64,000 bases of DNA from Labia minor (GCA_963082975.1 OY720350.1:15160910-15224909), one strand, 5' to 3'. Shown: positions 19,901-32,179, counted from the first letter of the stretch. The notes: a model not told the origin generated them from the letters alone. Program-made: numbers and translations.

Positions 19901-22900
19901 AAGTTGATTTTCAAAATTTTCTATTCTTTATGCATATGATTGATTACATGTGTTAAAATTTAAACAAATTCAAATATTCTAATTTATAAATTTATATAAA
20001 ATTTAATATTATTTTTTCGAGACTAATGGCAAATACCGGTGGCCCTAGTCAGAGCAAGAGAAGACTCCTTTTGGTAGCGGCCCAGTCGATGATGTTATAT
20101 GGATCGGAGATTTGGGCTTTACAACTATATTTTAAGTGAAAAAATGATTTCTTGGTTATATAAAAATTAAAATATGATTCTTTATATCTTTATTATACAG
20201 AAAAGTAGGCGTGTTAATATAAAATATATACCTGGGACACCGAACTATCACTCGACCCTTTAACCAATTTATACAATTTATTTTTATATACTTTAAAAAT
20301 TTTACAATTTTTTAATTATTTATTATAATTGTTAAATGGGATTTCTAAAAATGACCCATTAAAAATTTGTTTCCTAAAATGTTTCAAATTAATTAAAATA
20401 AATTGTATAAATGTTCATTTATAAAATCTATATATCTGTGAGTTTGTTTTTCGATTTTTTAAATTTTGATTTTGGATTCGATTAGAGCTTAAAATGTGTA
20501 AATGTAAAGTGGTCTTGGTTTTTTTAAAATTCGTTTGGGAACATGGTCAAATCGGCAGTCAAAGTTGAAAATTCCCCATATATTATAACTACTGTAATTA
20601 GTATTATTATAATGTATAATTATAAAGAAAAAATGTTTAGACATTATTATAGACATTTTCATTCTGTAAATTAAATAATTTTATTTCATTTAAATAAATA
20701 TCTATTTTTAAATATTTTTTTCTCTCTACATTATTTATCTAATTCTCACAATATATTAAGATCATACCGGGACCCCGAGCCTCGGCTCTGTAATTAAGTT
20801 AAAAAAAAATAATTCATTATTATTGATAAATATATATCGTAATTTATAATTATAAAATATTATTAAAATATATATTTTTAATTTTATTTCGAAATTAAAT
20901 AAAAAATTTTAAAATATTTTAAATATAAAAAAAATATATATTTTTAATTTTATTTCGAAATTAAATAAAAAATTTTAAAATATTTTAAATATAAAAAAAA
21001 TATTAATACAAAATTAAAAAAAGGCGGGAGTAAAATTTCAAAATGGATGCCATTTACGTCACCCATATATAATTTTCAATTAAGAAATTAATAATGAAGC
21101 TGTAAGTTTCAAGAGATGTGATCAATAAAACTCAATTTTTCTTTATAAATACTATATCTAGTGTGAATTTGAAAAAAATCGTTAGAGCGGTTTTTGAGAA
21201 CCAATATATATAGAAATATATATAGAAATATATATAGATAGTACCGGGACCCCGAGCCTCGGCTCGGTACTTAAGTTAAAAAAAATGATTCATTATTATT
21301 GGGTTTGGCTGGTAATATTAATACCTGGGACACCGAGCTGTCGCTCGACCCTTTAAAAAATATTAATCTACAATTAATTATTTATTACAATTATTAAATG
21401 TTGCATCATTGCATCAATCTGATTAAAATGAATTGAACTGGGGTCCTCAATAATACAAACAAACAATTTTAGCTAGCATAATAAGATTAATCCAAGTAAT
21501 ATCGTCTATTTCTATTCGACACTATTTTCAGTTATGAAATGAACAGTCAGTAGAGAGTAAAAAAATTGTAATTGAAGACCGTTGTTTTTAAAAATAATTA
21601 AATTATTTTATAGATTATAAAATAAAAATTATTGTATTAACATTAAAAATATTGAAATAAAAAAATAATAGTTTGATTTAATAAACTAAAATATTATAAA
21701 CATTTTTAATGTGAATTTCTCAGGGAGGTAGGGAGCCCAATTCATTTAACCATCCATGTTGTATAAGGAATCTTAATTTCTTAACACTCCGTTTTTTCAA
21801 ATTTAAAATAGAGGGAGAGAAAGAGTTTCAATTATATTCGAATAGTCTATATATTCTATATATGAGTATTTTTTTTTTCTGAATTTAATACCAAGTTGAT
21901 TTTCAAAATTTTCTATTCTTTATGCATATGATTGATTACATGTGTTAAAATTTAAACAAATTCAAATATTCTAATTTATAAATTTATATAAAATTTAATA
22001 TTATTTTTTCGAGACTAATGGCAAATACCGGTGGCCCTAGTCAGAGCAAGAGAAGACTCCTTTTGGTAGCGGCCCAGTCGATGATGTTATATGGATCGGA
22101 GATTTGGGCTTTACAACTATATTTTAAGTGAAAAAATGATTTCTTGGTTATATAAAAATTAAAATATGATTCTTTATATCTTTATTATACAGAAAAGTAG
22201 GCGTGTTAATATAAAATATATACCTGGGACACCGAACTATCACTCGACCCTTTAACCAATTTATACAATTTATTTTTATATACTTTAAAAATTTTACAAT
22301 TTTTTAATTATTTATTATAATTGTTAAATGGGATTTCTAAAAATGACCCATTAAAAATTTGTTTCCTAAAATGTTTCAAATTAATTAAAATAAATTGTAT
22401 AAATGTTCATTTATAAAATCTATATATCTGTGAGTTTGTTTTTCGATTTTTTAAATTTTGATTTTGGATTCGATTAGAGCTTAAAATGTGTAAATGTAAA
22501 GTGGTCTTGGTTTTTTTAAAATTCGTTTGGGAACATGGTCAAATCGGCAGTCAAAGTTGAAAATTCCCCATATATTATAACTACTGTAATTAGTATTATT
22601 ATAATGTATAATTATAAAGAAAAAATGTTTAGACATTATTATAGACATTTTCATTCTGTAAATTAAATAATTTTATTTCATTTAAATAAATATCTATTTT
22701 TAAATATTTTTTTCTCTCTACATTATTTATCTAATTCTCACAATATATTAAGATCATACCGGGACCCCGAGCCTCGGCTCTGTAATTAAGTTAAAAAAAA
22801 ATAATTCATTATTATTGATAAATATATATCGTAATTTATAATTATAAAATATTATTAAAATATATATTTTTAATTTTATTTCGAAATTAAATAAAAAATT

Positions 22901-25900
22901 TTAAAATATTTTAAATATAAAAAAAATATATATTTTTAATTTTATTTCGAAATTAAATAAAAAATTTTAAAATATTTTAAATATAAAAAAAATATTAATA
23001 CAAAATTAAAAAAAGGCGGGAGTAAAATTTCAAAATGGATGCCATTTACGTCACCCATATATAATTTTCAATTAAGAAATTAATAATGAAGCTGTAAGTT
23101 TCAAGAGATGTGATCAATAAAACTCAATTTTTCTTTATAAATACTATATCTAGTGTGAATTTGAAAAAAATCGTTAGAGCGGTTTTTGAGAACCAATATA
23201 TATAGAAATATATATAGAAATATATATAGATAGTACCGGGACCCCGAGCCTCGGCTCGGTACTTAAGTTAAAAAAAATGATTCATTATTATTGGGTTTGG
23301 CTGGTAATATTAATACCTGGGACACCGAGCTGTCGCTCGACCCTTTAAAAAATATTAATCTACAATTAATTATTTATTACAATTATTAAATGTTGCATCA
23401 TTGCATCAATCTGATTAAAATGAATTGAACTGGGGTCCTCAATAATACAAACAAACAATTTTAGCTAGCATAATAAGATTAATCCAAGTAATATCGTCTA
23501 TTTCTATTCGACACTATTTTCAGTTATGAAATGAACAGTCAGTAGAGAGTAAAAAAATTGTAATTGAAGACCGTTGTTTTTAAAAATAATTAAATTATTT
23601 TATAGATTATAAAATAAAAATTATTGTATTAACATTAAAAATATTGAAATAAAAAAATAATAGTTTGATTTAATAAACTAAAATATTATAAACATTTTTA
23701 ATGTGAATTTCTCAGGGAGGTAGGGAGCCCAATTCATTTAACCATCCATGTTGTATAAGGAATCTTAATTTCTTAACACTCCGTTTTTTCAAATTTAAAA
23801 TAGAGGGAGAGAAAGAGTTTCAATTATATTCGAATAGTCTATATATTCTATATATGAGTATTTTTTTTTTCTGAATTTAATACCAAGTTGATTTTCAAAA
23901 TTTTCTATTCTTTATGCATATGATTGATTACATGTGTTAAAATTTAAACAAATTCAAATATTCTAATTTATAAATTTATATAAAATTTAATATTATTTTT
24001 TCGAGACTAATGGCAAATACCGGTGGCCCTAGTCAGAGCAAGAGAAGACTCCTTTTGGTAGCGGCCCAGTCGATGATGTTATATGGATCGGAGATTTGGG
24101 CTTTACAACTATATTTTAAGTGAAAAAATGATTTCTTGGTTATATAAAAATTAAAATATGATTCTTTATATCTTTATTATACAGAAAAGTAGGCGTGTTA
24201 ATATAAAATATATACCTGGGACACCGAACTATCACTCGACCCTTTAACCAATTTATACAATTTATTTTTATATACTTTAAAAATTTTACAATTTTTTAAT
24301 TATTTATTATAATTGTTAAATGGGATTTCTAAAAATGACCCATTAAAAATTTGTTTCCTAAAATGTTTCAAATTAATTAAAATAAATTGTATAAATGTTC
24401 ATTTATAAAATCTATATATCTGTGAGTTTGTTTTTCGATTTTTTAAATTTTGATTTTGGATTCGATTAGAGCTTAAAATGTGTAAATGTAAAGTGGTCTT
24501 GGTTTTTTTAAAATTCGTTTGGGAACATGGTCAAATCGGCAGTCAAAGTTGAAAATTCCCCATATATTATAACTACTGTAATTAGTATTATTATAATGTA
24601 TAATTATAAAGAAAAAATGTTTAGACATTATTATAGACATTTTCATTCTGTAAATTAAATAATTTTATTTCATTTAAATAAATATCTATTTTTAAATATT
24701 TTTTTCTCTCTACATTATTTATCTAATTCTCACAATATATTAAGATCATACCGGGACCCCGAGCCTCGGCTCTGTAATTAAGTTAAAAAAAAATAATTCA
24801 TTATTATTGATAAATATATATCGTAATTTATAATTATAAAATATTATTAAAATATATATTTTTAATTTTATTTCGAAATTAAATAAAAAATTTTAAAATA
24901 TTTTAAATATAAAAAAAATATATATTTTTAATTTTATTTCGAAATTAAATAAAAAATTTTAAAATATTTTAAATATAAAAAAAATATTAATACAAAATTA
25001 AAAAAAGGCGGGAGTAAAATTTCAAAATGGATGCCATTTACGTCACCCATATATAATTTTCAATTAAGAAATTAATAATGAAGCTGTAAGTTTCAAGAGA
25101 TGTGATCAATAAAACTCAATTTTTCTTTATAAATACTATATCTAGTGTGAATTTGAAAAAAATCGTTAGAGCGGTTTTTGAGAACCAATATATATAGAAA
25201 TATATATAGAAATATATATAGATAGTACCGGGACCCCGAGCCTCGGCTCGGTACTTAAGTTAAAAAAAATGATTCATTATTATTGGGTTTGGCTGGTAAT
25301 ATTAATACCTGGGACACCGAGCTGTCGCTCGACCCTTTAAAAAATATTAATCTACAATTAATTATTTATTACAATTATTAAATGTTGCATCATTGCATCA
25401 ATCTGATTAAAATGAATTGAACTGGGGTCCTCAATAATACAAACAAACAATTTTAGCTAGCATAATAAGATTAATCCAAGTAATATCGTCTATTTCTATT
25501 CGACACTATTTTCAGTTATGAAATGAACAGTCAGTAGAGAGTAAAAAAATTGTAATTGAAGACCGTTGTTTTTAAAAATAATTAAATTATTTTATAGATT
25601 ATAAAATAAAAATTATTGTATTAACATTAAAAATATTGAAATAAAAAAATAATAGTTTGATTTAATAAACTAAAATATTATAAACATTTTTAATGTGAAT
25701 TTCTCAGGGAGGTAGGGAGCCCAATTCATTTAACCATCCATGTTGTATAAGGAATCTTAATTTCTTAACACTCCGTTTTTTCAAATTTAAAATAGAGGGA
25801 GAGAAAGAGTTTCAATTATATTCGAATAGTCTATATATTCTATATATGAGTATTTTTTTTTTCTGAATTTAATACCAAGTTGATTTTCAAAATTTTCTAT

Positions 25901-26945
25901 TCTTTATGCATATGATTGATTACATGTGTTAAAATTTAAACAAATTCAAATATTCTAATTTATAAATTTATATAAAATTTAATATTATTTTTTCGAGACT
26001 AATGGCAAATACCGGTGGCCCTAGTCAGAGCAAGAGAAGACTCCTTTTGGTAGCGGCCCAGTCGATGATGTTATATGGATCGGAGATTTGGGCTTTACAA
26101 CTATATTTTAAGTGAAAAAATGATTTCTTGGTTATATAAAAATTAAAATATGATTCTTTATATCTTTATTATACAGAAAAGTAGGCGTGTTAATATAAAA
26201 TATATACCTGGGACACCGAACTATCACTCGACCCTTTAACCAATTTATACAATTTATTTTTATATACTTTAAAAATTTTACAATTTTTTAATTATTTATT
26301 ATAATTGTTAAATGGGATTTCTAAAAATGACCCATTAAAAATTTGTTTCCTAAAATGTTTCAAATTAATTAAAATAAATTGTATAAATGTTCATTTATAA
26401 AATCTATATATCTGTGAGTTTGTTTTTCGATTTTTTAAATTTTGATTTTGGATTCGATTAGAGCTTAAAATGTGTAAATGTAAAGTGGTCTTGGTTTTTT
26501 TAAAATTCGTTTGGGAACATGGTCAAATCGGCAGTCAAAGTTGAAAATTCCCCATATATTATAACTACTGTAATTAGTATTATTATAATGTATAATTATA
26601 AAGAAAAAATGTTTAGACATTATTATAGACATTTTCATTCTGTAAATTAAATAATTTTATTTCATTTAAATAAATATCTATTTTTAAATATTTTTTTCTC
26701 TCTACATTATTTATCTAATTCTCACAATATATTAAGATCATACCGGGACCCCGAGCCTCGGCTCTGTAATTAAGTTAAAAAAAAATAATTCATTATTATT
26801 GATAAATATATATCGTAATTTATAATTATAAAATATTATTAAAATATATATTTTTAATTTTATTTCGAAATTAAATAAAAAATTTTAAAATATTTTAAAT
26901 ATAAAAAAAATATATATTTTTAATTTTATTTCGAAATTAAATAAA
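16986..26945 (+). repeat. Array of five 1992-bp repeats
   Basis: The anchor GTACCGGG stands at 17257, 19249, 21241, 23233 and 25225, exactly 1992 bp apart. Units are almost identical; one diagnostic base (17878 plus multiples of 1992) reads A, T, A, A, A. Each unit contains a GC-hairpin head, the AGCTAGCATAATAAGATTAA block, a LINE RT shard, a decayed hairpin half, the ATTATAGACATTTTCATTCTG module, a second GC hairpin, doubled AATTTTATTTCGAAATTAAA modules and the GAGCGGTTTTTGAGAACCAA tail. It is a satellite assembled from mobile-element pieces. Confidence 0.95.
18016..18147 (+). pseudogene. LINE reverse transcriptase shard within each 1992-bp repeat
   Basis: An open stretch of about 43 codons reads SRLMANTGGPSQSKRRLL, then QSMMLYGSEIWAL, then a stop. 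This is the conserved segment after the RT palm in several APE-type LINE clades. Because it sits inside the tandem unit, it recurs at 20008-20139, 22000-22131, 23992-24123 and 25984-26115 in this array. It differs from both other LINEs in the window, so it comes from a third element. It is too short to function. Confidence 0.75.
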
Positions 26946-27202
26946 AAATTTTAAAATATTTTAAATATAAAAAAAATATTAATACAAGATTCTTTAAAAA
27001 AAGGCGGGAGTCAAATTTCAATATAAATGTCATTTGTGATGTCATCAATATATAAATTAATAATAAATAATATTAATAAATATTAAATTTAATAAAAGAA
27101 CAATGAATAAATAAATATAAAATAGTAATTTATTAAAATGTAAACAATAGATAAAAAGAAAAAAAATAACAAATTCATTATTTTCATTTTCATTTTTAAA
27201 TA
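26946..27202. repeat. Array edge and A+T-rich modules
   Basis: Array homology ends about 26987, where ATACAAGATTC replaces ATACAAAATT. After an AAAAAAAGGCGGGAGTC motif come the AAAGAACAATGAATAAATAA block and A-rich runs leading into tRNA-like module C. Confidence 0.7.
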
Positions 27203-27281
27203 ACGATTCACCCGGAGAGTTTCGAACCGACGAAATCCACTCGTTAAAACATCACTTTACCATCTGAACTAAATATATTTA
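27203..27281 (-). other. tRNA-like module C
   Basis: The minus strand reads TTTAGTTCAGATGGTAAAG (A-box-like), then TGTTTTAACGAGTGG, then GGTTCGAAACTC (an excellent B box), then GGGTGAATC. A T8 run follows about 50 bp downstream. Its sequence differs from modules A and B while the flanking repeat scaffold is shared. Stem pairing is poor, so it is called tRNA-like only. Confidence 0.42.
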
Positions 27282-27985
27282 GATAAAAAATTGTCATTTT
27301 TTTACTGTCTTAGCAGGCAGATTTGATGTTTTTTATTTTATTTTTTTTTTTTTTTGAGAGAGATTAATAAATATCTATATATATTTTATTAAAAATAAAT
27401 ATTTTTAATTTTATTTCGAAATTAAATAATAAATTTTAAAATATTTTAAATAAAGAAAAATATTAATACAAATAAAAATGGAGGCCAATTTTGACGTTTT
27501 CCATATATAATTTTCAATTAAGAAATTAATAATGAAGCTGTAAGTTTCAAAAGATGTGATCAATAAAACTCAATTTTTCTTTATAAATACTATATCTAGT
27601 GTGAATTTGAAAAAAATCGTTAGAGCGGTTTTTGAGAACCAATATATATAGATAGATAGATATATACAATTTTAGCTAGCATAATAAGATAAGATATACA
27701 ATTTTAGCTAGCATAATAAGATAAGATATATTTATGTGTTAAAATTTAAACAAATTCAATTTTAAGAATATATTAAAGAAAGAAATTGTTTTTAAAATAT
27801 CCTAAATAATATGTAACAATTTTCAAGATAGAAATTTATTACAATATTACAATTATTAAATGTTGCATCATTTTAATTAATAAAATAAAATAAAAGAAAT
27901 TAAATTTAATCAAAGAACAATGAATAAATAAATATAAAATAGTAATTTATTAAAAAATAATAGATAAAAAAAAAAAAAATTTTTT
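27282..27985. repeat. Composite repeat body, no gene
   Basis: T-run and GAGAGAGATT near 27340-27365, AAATATTTTTAATTTTATTT block, GAGCGGTTTTTGAGAACCAA tail near 27625, two consecutive AGCTAGCATAATAAGATAAG blocks, and a new AAAGAACAATGAATAAATAA block before module D. Confidence 0.7.
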
Positions 27986-28056
27986 TCCGCCGGTTTCGAT
28001 CCTGCTAGGTTGACTATTCAAAACAGTGCCTTTACCCATTAGACTGATATATTTAT
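27986..28056 (-). other. tRNA-like module D
   Basis: The minus strand reads CAGTCTAATGGGTAAAGGCA, then CTGTTTTGAATAGTC, then AGGATCGAAACCGGCGG, and then a long T-run. It follows the same plan as modules A-C with a different sequence, including a different loop at the anticodon position. Confidence 0.4.
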
Positions 28057-28697
28057 TTAATTAACATGACATTTTTACTCTCTTTGCAAGAATTATGTTT
28101 TTTTGTTTTTGTTTTTGTTTTTTTTGAGAGTGATTAATAAATATATATATATATTTTATTAAAAATAAATATTTTTAATTTTATTTCGAAATTAAATAAT
28201 GAATTTTAAAATATTTTAAATATATAAAAAAATGTTAATACAATTCATTTAAAAAAACGCGGGAGTCAACCAACCGTATTTTATTTTGTTAATAATTAAT
28301 TAATTAAGATTAATAAATATATATATATATATATATATATATTATTAAAAATAAATATTTTTAATTTTATTTCGAAATTTATTTTATTTTAAAATATTTT
28401 AAAAATAAAAAAAATATTAATTGAAGTAAAATTGATGACGTCACACCCATATATAATTTTTAATTAAGAAATTAATAATGAAGCTGTAAGTTTCAAGAGA
28501 TGTGATCAATAAAACTCAATTTTTCTTTATAAATACTATATCTAGTGTGAATTTGAAAAAAATCGTTACAGCGGTTTTTGAGAACCAATGGTTATAGACA
28601 GATATATAGATATATACAATTTTAGCTAGCATAATAAGATAAGATTATTTATACTAGTCATTCAGAGCTGTCATTTTATATAAAAACTAGCTGCTCA
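28057..28697. repeat. Composite repeat body with (AT)n tract
   Basis: T-runs, GAGAGTGATT, AAATATTTTTAATTTTATTT blocks, an (AT)n run near 28317-28343, ATGACGTCAC near 28434, the GCGGTTTTTGAGAACCAAT tail and AGCTAGCATAATAAGATAAG near 28620. No gene is seen. Confidence 0.7.
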
Positions 28698-28742
28698 GAG
28701 CGCCTTCGGCGCTCTTCACACCTAGACGGGGGCTCCGCCCCC
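28698..28742. repeat. Twin G+C-rich stem-loops
   Basis: GAGCGCC-TTC-GGCGCTC (28698-28714) and GGGGGC-TCC-GCCCCC (28728-28742) are perfect stems with three-base loops, 13 bp apart, in otherwise A+T-rich DNA. They lie about 175-220 nt past the stop of the minus-strand LINE relic and could be its 3' UTR structure; that link is inferred. Confidence 0.7.
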
Positions 28743-28915
28743 TGTACCCCCGAGTGGTACATAGTATTTGGTTGAAAGTAGTAAAAGGTTTTCATCCATT
28801 TTGTTTCAATCCTTATATTACATAAAACATTCATTTCTTTTTGTGTTCTTATTTAAAATATATTTTAATTTAATCAGTAAATTAATTATATATATTATTA
28901 TTGTAAATGTTATAT

Positions 28916-29760
28916 CTATTTATTTATATAGCTCAAAGATACTCGAAAGTTCTTGGCCGCAACAACCACATTTCTCCAAGTGTCCCTATCCTGAGCCCTT
29001 GTCCCATCTCTCTTACGTCCCTTCCTACGCGTCATTGGTTTTCCAAGCGGACGTTTTCCAATCGGTCTCCCCACCAATATCTTTTTCTTCTCCCATTCTA
29101 GCCACGTGCCCTGCCTATCGCAGCTTTTTCCCTTTTATAACCCTAACTATTTCTGAAGATGCAGAGAGACCATGCAATTTCTTGTTATGCTGTCTCCCCC
29201 ATTCCCCGGTGACCTCATCTTTCTTTGGCCAATAAATGCAGGGAAGAATCCTATTCTCAAATACTCTGAATCTACTCTCATCTCCCAGGGTCATAGACCA
29301 TGCCTCCCACCCATATAATGCATCAGGCAAAATAATTTTTTTATATATTCCCTTTGATAATAATTTTGAAGAGATAAACCTCTTTATTGAAAAGATAACA
29401 GGCGTTTCCCGATTGCAACCCCGATTTAAATTCTTCTCAAATATTATTATCCTTCGTGATTACATTCAATTTTTCTACATATTGAAATTCTACATTTTGT
29501 ATCTTAAGATTTTGTATGTTAATACTCTTCCTCTTTGTTACTAAATATTTTTTCTTATCACTATTAATTTCAAACCTCCATTAATTTTTCCTCGCTATCT
29601 GCAATTGCAATTTCCTAATCTCCTATTATATTTAAGTCGTCTGGGTAACCTAATATTTTACAATTGATTTCCGCATCTTATTCTTTCTTTACTACCTTCA
29701 AGACAAATTTGAAGATCAAAATTTGAAAAAGTTTATGCTAATCTATATTGAGTCATGTGT
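28916..29760 (-). pseudogene. Decayed LINE reverse transcriptase, C-terminal half
   Basis: On the minus strand the order is RT-like FKFVLKVVKKE, then LGYPDDLNIIGD (29636-29647 encodes YPDD where Y-A-D-D is the usual active site). Next come DKKKYLVTKRK, a KSGLQSGNACYLFNKEVY stretch, ALYGWEAWSMTLGDESRFRVFENRILPCIYW (29115-29330, in pieces), a GHVARMG motif and LVGRPIGKRPLGKP. AQDRDTWRNVVVAAKNF precedes a stop at 28916. Frames shift at least twice and stops occur after GD and elsewhere. The order is that of the C-terminal part of an APE-type LINE different from the one at 9151. The 5' part was not traced beyond about 29760. Confidence 0.75.
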
Positions 29761-30700
29761 ATGTTTTACTAAAGTCTACAAATAATTAGTGAACAGAAAT
29801 ATTGAATTCGCAGTTTTTTTCCTAATATCTGTCATAATGAAAATATCTTAATTAATGTTGATCGATTTGGCCTGAACCCGCAATGATATCTCCTAATATT
29901 TCCTCCGCCTATGGTTCTTAAGTATTTTCTATGTTATAATAGTATAATATTTCTTGATCATTACATTTTGATATTTTATTTTCATTGCTAGATTATTATT
30001 GAATATTTTTAATTTTAATGAAACTTGAGACAATTTATAAAAATTAACGGTACAAAACTATAGATAAATTACCAATATATACATTCATTAATAGTATTAA
30101 TTTAAATTAATTGATTTATTTGTTTTTTTATTAATTTTTTTAGATCATAGTTATTTTCCTCCCTTAAAAGAAACTTATATAATTCTGTGGTGCTAGGGGA
30201 TTTGAAAATTATTAGTCGCAATATGAAGATTTCGCTTACAGTTTCTGTCATGTCCGACCTCCGTCCAACAGTTATTTCCCTCAAATTTCTTGCTTCGCTT
30301 AATCATGTGATCTATATATTTAATTTTTTTTCATTCATTGTAATAAAATTTAAACAAATAAAAATTTTCACTTTGTTAATTTATATAAATTTCAAATTAA
30401 ACTGATTGTGAGTGATACGCTTTGCCAATACTCTGAATAATTTGTGTATAGAAATATTGAATGTTCTTAGTGAGATTTTTTAACCTTTCACTTTCAAAGA
30501 GAAAAGAAGAAATATAAAAATATATTAGAAAGAATAAATAAAAATTAAGTTAATATAAATATGATCTAAATATTTTATTAAATTAATTAAAATGGGAACT
30601 TTTAGAATAAATGATTTAATTGAATTGATATTTAAATATTAGAATTTAAAATAAAAAGTGAAATATTATAATAATTCTTTAATTGGGAATCGCTATGATA
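29761..30700. other. No gene recognised
   Basis: A+T-rich. A 60-codon minus-strand frame (30102-30284) has no family resemblance I can name and lies where the decayed LINE's upstream part might be. An AG-like acceptor precedes it near 30310. It is left uncalled. Confidence 0.4.
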
Positions 30701-31060
30701 ATTCATTGTTTGAAATGATTCCGCTAGGGACAGTGAGCCACGCCAGGCTCTTGAATGAACAACACGGAGAATTATATAAACTTTAAAAAATTAATTTCTG
30801 CGGTTATTGATTAAATATTAATAAAATTTATAGCCTATGTTACTCTAGGGGTATATAAGAATATTGTGATGTAATTTCAAAGAAATCGGTTCAGCCAATT
30901 CTGAGTCTATAAAATAGTAATTTTCCGGACAGACAGACAGACAGACATGAAAAATTCTAAAGTCACTTTTGGATTCTAGAGGTCATGAAACGCGAAGATA
31001 TGCAAAAATTTTTAAATTCTGAGCAATGTGCAGACAAAAACCTTTTTTTATATATATAGA
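30701..31060 (+). mobile_element. RTE-like retroelement 3' tail
   Basis: GACAGTGAGCCACGCCAGGC (30730), then TTTATAGCCTATGTTACTCT (about 30828), then AATTTCAAAGAAATCGGTTC with AGCC (about 30875) and (GACA)5 at 30928-30947. TAGCCTATGT-ACTC followed by an ATCGGTTCAGCC segment and a short microsatellite is a familiar 3' end of RTE-type LINEs and dependent SINEs in insects. Recognition is from memory of that pattern. Confidence 0.55.
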
Positions 31061-31433
31061 TTTTTCAATTAGGTTCTTATTTATGTACAATATTATTTCT
31101 AATTACAAACACTTTATTAATTGCATGATATTAACAGAAAACACACCAAATTTCACATATAAATATTGAAATTTAACAAAAATGTTTTTTTTTCTAATGG
31201 ATTTAAAAAGAAACACAAACAGAGACGTTGAGTAGGATTCTGTTTCGATGAGGACATGTCACATTTGTTGCCCTCTTCACACATTCTCATAATAAATTTG
31301 TAATAAAATAAAATAACTTCTTTTTATTATAATTTTTTTATTTGAATTAGATATATGTATAAAATTACAAATGACATTAAAAATATTGCAAATATTAATT
31401 TTTTTTAGTAGAAATCAGTAAATTTAAATATTT
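31061..31433. other. 3' flank of the small gene
   Basis: A+T-rich, no coding signal. It contains the putative polyadenylation signal on the minus strand (31337-31342). Confidence 0.5.
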
Positions 31434-32063
31434 TCATAATTTGCGAAAACATTCCGACAAAAGTTCGAATTTCTCATCCAAAGTATTAACATCCTAAAAA
31501 TAAATTATTTAATTTTAAAATGTATTTTATATTTCTATAATTCTTATCTTTATTTAATATTATGATGATGCATAATTGCGTTTTATAAATAAATCTTATA
31601 TATAAAAGGCTGAAATAATTGAAATCTTATAATAATAATTATATATAATGTAAATACAATTGTTATTAGTTTTAGGATATTTTTCTATTAATATTTTATC
31701 ATGAAACTTTTTGATTTTATTTTTTTCTTGTATCAAACATATTAGATTTAATATCAATAGTTCTCTTAATTTCACTTGAATTTCTTAAATCATTTCTATA
31801 CAATTTTTATCTTTCATTCATACCTTTCTATATAATTTGTATGATAAACGAATTTCTTCTTTTTTTGGATCCAATTGTTTCATCTCTGATATATTCTCCT
31901 TCATTTCCTATAATTTTATAATAGATTAAAAGATTAATGTATAAATGCAAATTAGATAGAATAAATTTCTTACCGGAATTAGTTTGTCCTCAAGCGATTT
32001 TTCTAATAATCTAACACATTTCATATTCATTAAATGTATTTCATGAGCTGTTTTCAATGACAT
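31434..32063 (-). CDS. Unrecognised small three-exon gene, unit 1 copy
   Basis: Minus-strand exons: 32063-31974 (90 nt, ATG start), 31907-31824 (84 nt) and 31493-31434 (60 nt, TGA stop). Both introns (66 and 330 bp) are phase 0 with canonical ends: donors CCG|GTAAGA and AAG|GTATGA, acceptors TTATAG|GAA and TTTTAG|GAT. The product is 77 residues: it starts MSLKTAHEIHLMNMK, exon 2 begins EMKENISEMKQLDPKK, and it ends FELLSECFRKL. It is Lys/Glu/Leu-rich and probably helical, with no signal peptide or membrane segment. I do not recognise a family. AATAAA lies about 92 nt after the stop (31337-31342). A P-like element is inserted 124 bp upstream of the ATG. The three junctions agreeing in phase is the main support; transcription is unproven. 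Confidence 0.62.
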
Positions 32064-32179
32064 TTTGGAATATCAAGATTTATTGTTTTTTTTTCCTTGA
32101 TTTTTAATAATCTTAATCAAAAAGATTCAAATACAATTAACTTTAAAAGCTTTAAAACTGTTTAAAACACAGACCTGCA

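Noticed and set aside
16986-26945. Regular repeats as a CRISPR array or rDNA-type array
   Set aside because: The unit is 1992 bp with no short-repeat/spacer pattern, no cas genes and no rRNA-like sequence.
28768-29235. Plus-strand 155-codon frame with a hydrophobic N-terminus
   Set aside because: It is antisense to the LINE RT relic, whose motifs are clear on the other strand, and its hydrophobic part is low-complexity A+T sequence.
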